Assembly: GCA_002408065.1 (NCBI GenBank)
Contig: DHQI01000120.1
Location: forward strand, 711-22,001
Length of the DNA stretch: 21,291 nucleotides
Direction of reading: 5' to 3'
Source of the DNA: Bacteroidales bacterium UBA5342
Lineage (GTDB): Bacteria > Bacteroidota > Bacteroidia > Bacteroidales > UBA5342
The notes below the pieces were generated by a model. That model was not told the origin of the DNA. It saw only the letters and a program-made list of their open reading frames with translations, and did not search any database. Numbering within the stretch: position 1 is the stretch's first letter; each line of letters begins with the position of its first letter. Both the position numbers and the translations under genes were made by a program. Positions 14,366 to 21,291 of the stretch are shown here, piece by piece.

Positions 14366-15139
14366 TTAATCAAGCGTAAACAAGGTATTTATCTCACTTT
14401 CGGTCAACTCGCGATTATAGATACACAGATCGTCGATAGCGCCTTCGAAATAGCTTTTGAAATCACGCGTACCTATACGCATTGGCGCCAGGCCATTTTC
14501 GGGTATAACCTCATAGTCAGTAAACATGTCCTCATCCTTAAGTACCGCATTTTTATAAATCTTGATGGCATTAGCTGGGTAGTCATACACGAGTACCAAA
14601 TGAATCCAGTCGCCGGTTACTATAATTTCCTCGGTATAACTGCCGGAACCTAAACCGCCCGAAAGATTAAAAACATAGCCGGATATACGATTGGGACGTT
14701 CAGAACTTAGGTTATACATACGCATCAGCCATTCGTGTGCATTATTCTCACCTTTTCCTAACCAATGCACATAGCCATTGCCTTCGGTATTCGGGAAGTT
14801 GTAAACATCGGGACGTATCCACACCGAGATGCTCATTTGGCCTGTAGTGGCTATGCTGAGAGCATCTGCATCGGCCACTTCTATGTATTGGTCTGTGCCG
14901 TTAAACATATAACAGCCCTCCTCTGCTCCATGACGGTCTACTTCCGGCACGGCGTTGCAAAAGTCAGCATCCAAGCCATTGTCTGACAAATCAATGGTGT
15001 TGCCATCCAGCGGATAATACGCCACCAAACCTTCAGTAGGTAAAGTCTCCGGTAGTACGGGTATTTCCACCTCTGGCTTATCATCTTCGCAGCTGACGAA
15101 TAAAATTAATAGTGGTAAAAATTTCAGTAATCGCATCAT
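14366..15139 (-). CDS. LamG-fold (concanavalin-like) surface lipoprotein
   Basis: A 257-residue lipoprotein. The signal peptide ends in LFVSC (Cys17) with EDDK following, an acidic surface-export pattern. From about residue 37 a single LamG/concanavalin A-like jelly-roll fills the chain: GLVAYYPLDGNTIDLSDNG (start of the domain), YMFNGTDQYIEV (about 77-88), MSISVWIRPD (about 103-112), WIHLVLVYDY (about 178-187), IKIYKNAVL and the closing FEGAIDDLCIYNRELTESEI (about 231-250). Such domains bind carbohydrate or protein; there is no enzyme motif. Its place after the SusE/F-position gene and before the YD-like lipoprotein suggests an accessory glycan-binding protein on the surface. A 150-base gap with an AT-rich repeat separates it from the upstream gene, while the next gene follows within seven bases. 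Confidence 0.85.
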   Translation of the reverse strand: MMRLLKFLPLLILFVSCEDDKPEVEIPVLPETLPTEGLVAYYPLDGNTIDLSDNGLDADFCNAVPEVDRHGAEEGCYMFNGTDQYIEVADADALSIATTGQMSISVWIRPDVYNFPNTEGNGYVHWLGKGENNAHEWLMRMYNLSSERPNRISGYVFNLSGGLGSGSYTEEIIVTGDWIHLVLVYDYPANAIKIYKNAVLKDEDMFTDYEVIPENGLAPMRIGTRDFKSYFEGAIDDLCIYNRELTESEINTLFTLD

Positions 15140-15188
15140 TGTCTTTCTTTTAGAATTGAAACAATTGAGTATTAATATCTATTTAGCT

Positions 15189-15256
15189 GAGAAATTTGAA
15201 ATTGAAAACTGGTATATTGACACACTCAAATTTCTATTTTCAAATTTCAATTTTCT
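15189..15256. repeat. AT-rich inverted repeat between SusE/F-position and LamG genes
   Basis: GAAATTTGAAA (15191-15201) has a perfect partner TTTCAAATTTC (15238-15248) across 36 bases. Further AATTTC/AATTGAAAA units extend both sides. It has the same unit type as the repeat before nagB (9181-9269), although the two copies are not identical. It fills the middle of the 150-base gap, the largest in the operon; the rest of that gap shows no recognisable promoter. Confidence 0.7.
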
Positions 15257-15289
15257 TTCAAAAAGCTATAATCATTCTTTAGCCACCAC

Positions 15290-17170
15290 CTAATTAAGCA
15301 TATACACACCCGACATCTCACGATCAGTAATCATCAAGCGGTCCATAAAACCTTCGCAATCGGGCGTTTCTTCGGTAAATTTGAGCCAAGCAAAGCGAAT
15401 AGCTCGCATACCTGCCAAGCCACCATCTTTCATGTCTACTTTTGACAGATCAAGACCACACAGTAGCCAACCGTCCTTTTTAGGATAATCCGAAATGTCC
15501 TCGGTAGAAAAATCATTGATAGAAATCGACGGCACACCGTTGTTAGCGCCATTATTATATAGTGTCAGATACAAGCGTGGCGGTGCAGCTTGGCCTGTTT
15601 TGTAGTAGAAATACAGGTATTTTTGATCGTTTGAGAACCCCAAAGGGTCATCTGCTGTAGAATGGCGAAAACGCGCATAAAACATATACGATTTAATTGC
15701 AGTCCCCTGAATGCCACCTGTAGGGTTCCATCTGAAACCCATATAAAGTCCACCGGAAGGTGCAGGATTACCGGCCTCAGCACCGGGGTTGAAAACCATA
15801 GGTATAGGATTGCCAGCAGCGTCATAATAACCGGTAGCACCATCGTTGGTGTCTTTCCACACGGTTTTGTGTTCATCGCCTTCGTCAAAAAAGATGAAAG
15901 AAAGCGGATTACCTACCACCTTCACCTTGGCATTCACCACATAATCGTAAGCCACACCCGAGGCATCTTTGTACACCATTCGGCTCTTGACAAAATTGCC
16001 GGTATTGACCACAAAAGGCATTTGCAACACTAAATTGGAAGCCGTAGACGATGCATCTACCAAAGCTTGCATCTCGTTACCATATTCATCAATCAGATAA
16101 CACTCTTTCACATTGCCCATATTGCTACCGCTATAATGGAACCAACTCCCGGCCGAAAAGCTGAGTAGGTCGTCGTCTTTACCATTGCTATAATCATTTA
16201 TCGTAGTCACAGCAGGCAATTCGTCCGGCACTATAATGTTGATAGTAGCATCAGCGTGCAATGCCGATTCGTAATATTTCAGACGCACGACCGTAGTTGT
16301 AGAAGTCATCAACTCCTGCGGCACCACCACAAAGAGGCTTTTTTCTTCTTGCTTAATGATTTCGCTGCTGTACTCTACACCGTTTTCCAGGAAACTTACT
16401 TCGTCCACCAAGTCAAGATTCTGAGCACCGCCATTCTCTATCCGCAATACACTGCGCGGCGAAAATAATAAACCGTCCAAGCTATTACCTATCAGCACGC
16501 CTTCTTTTATCACACGAATGCTCTCGGCAAATAAGACCTCTTGCTCCTGCCCTTGCTGGTCGTAATAGTAGTATTTCACACTTGAAAAATTACCATAAAA
16601 TGGGGGAAAGGGAAAAGAGAGTGCTTTGTTAGTTTTAGTAAAATCGCTGATTTCGCGCTGCACATTGTTTTCGATGTCAGTCACTAATACTTTAGTGATG
16701 CCAAGAATGTCTTTCCCAGCTATTTCGAACTCACTTTTCACATTAATGGTGTCAATGATGTTGCTGTAAGGCTCTGGCGTTAGGTGAAAGAAACTGATGG
16801 CATCTTTAATCTTAAATGTATCGGCCGCATCGCTTTGTCTCAAACCCAGCATCAAGCTATACGTTTGGTCGTATTGCACCATCCCCAAAGAATCCACCGG
16901 CACCATCAACTCAGCTTCCTGATCGGATAAGATGGCGGAGATGTGCAGGGCCAAATACTCCCCCGACTGTCCCACAAGAGTAGCTGTGTGCAGCAAGGAC
17001 AAAGATTCGCCATTGAGCTGCATCTTTTGCGATGGCATTTGCTTGTTAGCCTCCAATGCCGCACTAAAGCTATCGAAAGATTTTTCACTGACCAGCGTGT
17101 AAGACAGCTCATCGTTACAAGCCGTTACTACCATTAAAATCAAAACTATATTCGCTATTATCTTTTTCAT
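15290..17170 (-). CDS. SusE/F-position surface glycan-binding lipoprotein
   Basis: A 626-residue lipoprotein, signal peptide ending in VVTAC (Cys18). It follows susD by 46 bases, the usual place for a surface glycan-binding protein. The N-terminal half is made of beta-rich, immunoglobulin/IPT-like modules (for example around EFEIAGKDILGITKVLVTD, GGAQNLDLVDEVSFLENGVEY and WFHYSGSNMGNVKECYLIDE, each with the pattern of an IPT/TIG repeat). The last 200 residues form a separate module rich in aromatic and glycine residues (SGGLYMGFRWNPTGGI, KYLYFYYKTGQ, GMRAIRFAWLKF) that looks like the carbohydrate-contact domain of multi-domain surface glycan-binding proteins. No enzyme motif is present. The exact family is not recognised. 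It should hold glycan at the surface for the SusCD transporter. Confidence 0.78.
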   Translation of the reverse strand: MKKIIANIVLILMVVTACNDELSYTLVSEKSFDSFSAALEANKQMPSQKMQLNGESLSLLHTATLVGQSGEYLALHISAILSDQEAELMVPVDSLGMVQYDQTYSLMLGLRQSDAADTFKIKDAISFFHLTPEPYSNIIDTINVKSEFEIAGKDILGITKVLVTDIENNVQREISDFTKTNKALSFPFPPFYGNFSSVKYYYYDQQGQEQEVLFAESIRVIKEGVLIGNSLDGLLFSPRSVLRIENGGAQNLDLVDEVSFLENGVEYSSEIIKQEEKSLFVVVPQELMTSTTTVVRLKYYESALHADATINIIVPDELPAVTTINDYSNGKDDDLLSFSAGSWFHYSGSNMGNVKECYLIDEYGNEMQALVDASSTASNLVLQMPFVVNTGNFVKSRMVYKDASGVAYDYVVNAKVKVVGNPLSFIFFDEGDEHKTVWKDTNDGATGYYDAAGNPIPMVFNPGAEAGNPAPSGGLYMGFRWNPTGGIQGTAIKSYMFYARFRHSTADDPLGFSNDQKYLYFYYKTGQAAPPRLYLTLYNNGANNGVPSISINDFSTEDISDYPKKDGWLLCGLDLSKVDMKDGGLAGMRAIRFAWLKFTEETPDCEGFMDRLMITDREMSGVYMLN

Positions 17171-17216
17171 ATTATCCAGATATATAAGAACTCAACTGTT
17201 GAATTTCTAAGAGTCA

Positions 17217-18752
17217 CTACTTGTAGATGTTTTGCGTCATATTAGGATTCGCCTTTATCTCCCTTTCAGGAATGAGCAGCAAAAGACGATCAGTACCCAA
17301 TGGCAAAAAGTTTTGCACTTGCGCTTTACCATCCACCTCTGTTGGGTCTAAGTACTCGGCATCTGTAGCCGAGTTGCCAAAGTGAGCCGACATAATCTCT
17401 TCCGCCTTTCCGAAACGTATCATATCAAACCAACGCAGGTTTTCGAAAGAAAATTCCAAGCGACGCTCTAGTAGTAAGGTATCTTTAAAAGCCGAACGCG
17501 TAGTCACATCCAAATAAGGATTTACTCCGGCACGGGCTCTTACCTCATTCAGATAAGGCGCTGCTGCAGCCGGACCTTCCAACTCATTCTTTACCTCCGC
17601 TAACATTAGTATCACATCAGCAAAGCGTAAGACCGGAAAATCATTTTCAGCATCGAAAACCAACTCCGGCTGTGACAAATACTTCAGACAATAAGCCCCA
17701 CCGGAAAGGTGGTCAATCTCAGCGCCAGATTCATTAAGAAAAGAGGTTTTGAAACTCACACTGTCCCCTCGCGGATCTTGACGTTCCTGAAAGGTATAAA
17801 TCAAATCGTCGGTAGGATAATTGTATCCCTTACCATCGCCCTGCACTACAGCATTCACACTCTTGATAGGCGCAAAATAGTTTGCAAAAGGCGAACCGAT
17901 ATTGCCCATATTAGCGGCATAGCGTACGTAAAACAGTAGTTCTTTGCTCTCCTCTTCCGTGAAAACATTGCTATAATCAGCCTCCAACTCGTGACCTGAT
18001 TTGGTGTAGACATCAGACAAATAGAGTTCGGCTTCGGTGTATTTTTCTTCGGTAAGGTACACACGTCCTAAAAGCGCCTTGGCAGCCCAAGAGGTTACGC
18101 GTCCGGCTTCTTTATTGTGTGGCTCATCCGCAAGGTTGGCAGCAGCATATTTCAGATCGCTCTCGATCAAGACATACACCTCATCTACAGAGCTGCGTGT
18201 TTTGATAAAATAGTCATCCAACTCACTGACCTTGGTAGGCGATTCATAAATAGGCAATGGCCCGAAAAGTCTTACCAAATTAAAGTAATGATAAGCACGT
18301 AGCATCATCAATTCGCCTTTGAAATGTCTTTTCAGCTCATCGTCCGTCACCACGTCTATTTGGTCTATCACGGTATTGATGTTTTGGATGTTGGCGTAAG
18401 TATCGCTCCAATAATCCTCGATGTAATTATTGCTCGATTGAGGAAAGAAACCGTCCAGGTGACAGATCATCTGTACCGACTCGTAACTGGCCGATGGCGT
18501 GGCTTTAGCATTGTCTGAACGCACTTCTGTCAGGAAAAATTCAGTATTCAAAGGCGCTTGCAAGCCGTTATAACAGCCCACTATGCCAAGGTTAATTTCA
18601 TCAGCATTATTGTAAAAGGCTTCGCCCGGGGTAAAACACTCTGGCATAGAAGCTTTTTCGAAAAGGCTTTCGCACGAACTCAACAGAACGGCAGCCAATG
18701 CTAAAATAAGTATCCGTATGTTATTCTTTATCATCATAGTCTTAGTTCTCAT
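17217..18752 (-). CDS. susD-like: SusD-family outer-membrane glycan-binding lipoprotein
   Basis: Surface lipoprotein that forms the lid of the SusC transporter and selects the glycan. It has about 511 residues. The signal peptide ends in VLLSSC (Cys27 from the ATG at 18752). Typical SusD features follow: the early ECFTPGEAFYNNADEINLGIVGCYNGLQ segment, YWSDTYANIQNINTVIDQI (helical TPR-like region), GELMMLRAYHYFNLVRLFGPLPI, TSWAAKALLGRVYL, and the C-terminal RFADVILMLAEVKNELEG and LLLERRLEFSFENLRWFDMIRFG. The frame opens with TTG at 18755, but the ATG at 18752, three bases after the susC stop codon, is preferred. ATGs at 18737 and 18734 are later options. The pairing with susC is the hallmark of a polysaccharide-utilization locus. 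The protein does not by itself reveal the glycan. Confidence 0.95.
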   Translation of the reverse strand: MRTKTMMIKNNIRILILALAAVLLSSCESLFEKASMPECFTPGEAFYNNADEINLGIVGCYNGLQAPLNTEFFLTEVRSDNAKATPSASYESVQMICHLDGFFPQSSNNYIEDYWSDTYANIQNINTVIDQIDVVTDDELKRHFKGELMMLRAYHYFNLVRLFGPLPIYESPTKVSELDDYFIKTRSSVDEVYVLIESDLKYAAANLADEPHNKEAGRVTSWAAKALLGRVYLTEEKYTEAELYLSDVYTKSGHELEADYSNVFTEEESKELLFYVRYAANMGNIGSPFANYFAPIKSVNAVVQGDGKGYNYPTDDLIYTFQERQDPRGDSVSFKTSFLNESGAEIDHLSGGAYCLKYLSQPELVFDAENDFPVLRFADVILMLAEVKNELEGPAAAAPYLNEVRARAGVNPYLDVTTRSAFKDTLLLERRLEFSFENLRWFDMIRFGKAEEIMSAHFGNSATDAEYLDPTEVDGKAQVQNFLPLGTDRLLLLIPEREIKANPNMTQNIYK

Positions 18753-18755
18753 CAA

Positions 18756-21291
18756 TTAGAATTTCAGGTCTAAACCAAAGGTGAATGTACGCTCGAGTGG
18801 TAATGTGTACGACTGCTCACCGCCTTTCAACACGCTATTGTGATAAGCATCCTTAAATTCAGGATTGATACCGCAATAGTCGCCATAGATATAATGGTAC
18901 AAATTGGCCGCTGAGAAATAAACGCGCACTCGGGTAAAAGGCAAACGATCAAGCGTTTTCTTATTCAAGGTATAACCCAAAGACAGGTTACGTAAAGCAA
19001 TGTAGGAGCCATCGTAAAGGATGTGATCGGTGTATTCCCATTTCACACCGCCCCAGGCTGTGGGCTTACTGCCGTGAAATTCGTCCACATAAGCATCTTT
19101 GTACAATTCGCCTATGTTGTCGCGCATAGCTGCGTTGTAATAGTCCAAGTTGTAAATGTCAAAATCATGCAAACCTTCGAACAACAAGGACACATCGAAG
19201 CCTTTGTACTTAAATTCGTGACCAAAGCCCCAGTTGAGTTTCGGCACCGGATTACCAATAATAGTTTTGTCGGCTTCGGTTATTTTGCCATCGCCATCCA
19301 GATCTACACGGCGCAATGAGCCTACTATATCGTCGTCACTATGAGGTGAATTATTGAGTTCTTCCAAACTGTTGAATATACCGTCGGTTTTCCACCCATA
19401 AATGTTGGACACCGGCAGCCCCACTTGCATCAGGTACTCATTGGCACGCTTACCGTAGGAGAACATCTGGTACTGTCCGCCAAAGTCGATGACTTTATTC
19501 TGATTTTGCGAGAAGTTGAAATTCATTCCCCAATAGAGGTCTTTTTTGTCAATGTTAACAATGTTGACCAGCATTTCCACACCTTGATTTTTGATGCGCC
19601 CTACATTTTGCCACACACTTTGAAAACCCGTGCTCACAGGCATAGTCTGCTGTAGCAATAAATCATCCGTAAGGGTATAGTAACAATCCAGGTTAAGTGT
19701 CACTCTATTTTTCAGAATACCAATGTCGAGACCTGCATTCACCTGATTCGTCTTTTCCCAAGTGATATCGGGGTTGCTTTTCGACAGGTTTTGAGAGCCT
19801 AAACCAGCAATCACTTGTCCCTCGGCATCGGAATAATTCCGCGCCACCAATCGATCGAGGTAAGAATATTTAGCAATGCTATTGTTACCCGAAAGACCAT
19901 AGCTGGTGCGTAGCTTCAGATTCGACAACCATTCTACATCGTCCATCAGTGGCTCTTCACTCAGACGCCATCCGGCCGACAAAGAAGGAAAATACCCCCA
20001 GCGTTTTCCCTCTGCAAAAATAGAGCTGCCATCGGCACGCACACTACCTGAGAAGAGGTAACGGCCCTTGTAGTCATACATCACACGGAACAAGGCCGAA
20101 AGCAGCACTTCCATTTCAGGATAAGCAAAGGTCTCGTCGCCATCCTGCGATATCAGTGTGGCATTATTTAGCGTGAGCGGCATACCTTTAGGGATGTTTG
20201 AGCCCACTATACGGTGGTAATTGTAATTGGTGATTTCCTCAGTAAAACCAGCCAATGCCGTGATGCCGTGGTCACCTATTTTATCTTTAAAATTCAACGT
20301 ATTCTCATTGGTAAACAAGCTAATGCTGCGGATATAGTTGCTAGCCTTGCGGTTTTCGTAGCGGTTGTAGTATTCAGTTTCGGTAATGTTATTCTCTACC
20401 GTTTTGTAATAACTGTTAGCTGTAGTATTAAAATACAATTTCTTAGTGATGTCCCACTTCAAAGACATAAAAGCTGAAATGCGAAATTCATCGTAAGTAT
20501 TGCTTCTCTCCTGCTGTTTAGAAATAGGGTTGGTACTAGAACTGTTAGATAAACGCGCTGTAGGATTACCATCAGGAATGGCGTCGAGTTTACCCTCTTT
20601 CCAGGCTTCGTACTGCTCCCACGTCAAAGTAGGTGTACCGGTATCAAAGTGCAAAGAGCGGGTATAATCCCCAATATTGTAGGTGCTACGTGTTAAAAAA
20701 CGGGTAAATTCGTTGTGATAAATCGGCATAAAATTGTCGTAAGGGAGTCCCAATTGAAAATTGGCTGTCGATTTTTCTTGCGTAATGTATTGCGGTGTTA
20801 CATTGATGCCTAGCTCCACGTTTTCTGACAGTTTTGCGTTAAGCTTAGCTCTGAGATACAAACGCTCGTAGCTGTTATCCTTCATTACGCCTTCGTTGTT
20901 CTGATAGTTACCCGAGATGTAGAATCCTACACGCTTACTACCGCCCTGAGCCGTCAGGCTGTATTGTCTGAAATGAGGATTATCCCGGGCCATATCGTCC
21001 AACCAATTGTGCGTGCCCGATTCCATAGCCACCATCGTTTTTGTACGTTCTGTAGCATTGCCCAGCAAGTAACTGTCCATAGTAGGATACAACACACCAT
21101 CAGGATTTGGCAGCGGCTTACCATCCGCATCAAAATGACTCCCGGGCGTGATGCCTAGCTCCAAAAACGGTGTTTCCCAAGCCATTTGTAATTTACTCAA
21201 CTTGGCCACGTTAAAATCAAATTGGTTATAAACGTCGTATTCATATATTTGCTGCTTAAAGCCCTCTTGCATACGAAAGCTGTAGTTGGTC
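18756..21291 (-). CDS. susC-like: SusC-family TonB-dependent outer-membrane transporter (partial)
   Basis: C-terminal part of the TonB-dependent glycan importer. The reading frame is open through the right edge of the window, so the true start, signal peptide, carboxypeptidase-like domain and most of the plug lie outside; about 845 residues are visible. It shows the family pattern NWLDDMARDNPHFRQYSLTAQGGSKRVGFYISGNYQNNEGV at about 90-130 of the visible part (entry to the barrel), KWGYFPSLSAGWRLSEE, LKLRTSYGLSGNNSI, the NVGRIKNQGVEM and PKLNWGFGHEFKYKGFDVSLLFEG stretches, and a final strand ending in Phe (RTFTFGLDLKF) for BAM-dependent insertion. DVDGDGKITEADK-like residues (DLDGDGKITEADK, about 665-677) form a calcium-type loop common in SusC barrels. 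It heads the visible operon; the operon promoter lies beyond the window. Confidence 0.97.
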   Translation of the reverse strand, partial: TNYSFRMQEGFKQQIYEYDVYNQFDFNVAKLSKLQMAWETPFLELGITPGSHFDADGKPLPNPDGVLYPTMDSYLLGNATERTKTMVAMESGTHNWLDDMARDNPHFRQYSLTAQGGSKRVGFYISGNYQNNEGVMKDNSYERLYLRAKLNAKLSENVELGINVTPQYITQEKSTANFQLGLPYDNFMPIYHNEFTRFLTRSTYNIGDYTRSLHFDTGTPTLTWEQYEAWKEGKLDAIPDGNPTARLSNSSSTNPISKQQERSNTYDEFRISAFMSLKWDITKKLYFNTTANSYYKTVENNITETEYYNRYENRKASNYIRSISLFTNENTLNFKDKIGDHGITALAGFTEEITNYNYHRIVGSNIPKGMPLTLNNATLISQDGDETFAYPEMEVLLSALFRVMYDYKGRYLFSGSVRADGSSIFAEGKRWGYFPSLSAGWRLSEEPLMDDVEWLSNLKLRTSYGLSGNNSIAKYSYLDRLVARNYSDAEGQVIAGLGSQNLSKSNPDITWEKTNQVNAGLDIGILKNRVTLNLDCYYTLTDDLLLQQTMPVSTGFQSVWQNVGRIKNQGVEMLVNIVNIDKKDLYWGMNFNFSQNQNKVIDFGGQYQMFSYGKRANEYLMQVGLPVSNIYGWKTDGIFNSLEELNNSPHSDDDIVGSLRRVDLDGDGKITEADKTIIGNPVPKLNWGFGHEFKYKGFDVSLLFEGLHDFDIYNLDYYNAAMRDNIGELYKDAYVDEFHGSKPTAWGGVKWEYTDHILYDGSYIALRNLSLGYTLNKKTLDRLPFTRVRVYFSAANLYHYIYGDYCGINPEFKDAYHNSVLKGGEQSYTLPLERTFTFGLDLKF

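Overview
The window looks like a chromosomal segment of a Bacteroidota genome, probably from the Bacteroidales/Marinilabiliales side, although the sequence does not fix the genus. The evidence is a SusC/SusD pair, several surface lipoproteins with acidic residues after the lipobox cysteine, a TAnnTTTG-type promoter (TATCTTCG), mostly weak Shine-Dalgarno sequences, and families of short inverted intergenic repeats. Almost every gene lies on the minus strand, so the operon reads from right to left. The only plus-strand gene is a small outer-membrane protein at 4775-5482. No gap between genes exceeds 300 bases.

Left part (1-4550): selD (selenide, water dikinase), an AT-rich exported protein of unknown function, a class I/II PLP aminotransferase, and leuB (3-isopropylmalate dehydrogenase). 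The spaces between them are largely filled by repeats. There are four copies of a 39-bp element, each with four GCNGAG cores, at 1-39, 89-127, 1197-1235 and 1971-2009. A second pair of 38-bp arms built from ten-base CACARAG-like units lies at 3359-3438. The repeat after selD can fold as an intrinsic terminator followed by a T tract.

Middle (4550-5515): a likely leuB promoter at 4637-4667, then the divergent outer-membrane beta-barrel-like gene.

Right part (5516-21291): a tightly packed polysaccharide-utilization operon of twelve co-directional genes for N-acetylglucosamine-containing glycans. In transcription order it encodes SusC (partial, cut by the window edge), SusD, a SusE/F-position surface lipoprotein, a LamG-fold lipoprotein, a YD-repeat-like lipoprotein, a NagX/HGSNAT-type membrane acetyltransferase (DUF5009), a GH20 beta-hexosaminidase, a sodium:solute symporter, NagB, NagA, a LacI-family regulator and a cytosolic CBM9-like protein. 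The inferred route is: glycan capture and import at the outer membrane, release of terminal GlcNAc in the periplasm by GH20, symport across the inner membrane, phosphorylation by a kinase not present here, then NagA deacetylation and NagB deamination to fructose-6-phosphate. The acetyltransferase may re-acetylate glucosamine ends so that GH20 can act. The two largest gaps in the operon (about 150 and 100 bases) both carry the same AT-rich inverted repeat. They divide the operon into capture, processing/uptake and cytosolic catabolism blocks.

No tRNA, rRNA, transposase or CRISPR array was seen.
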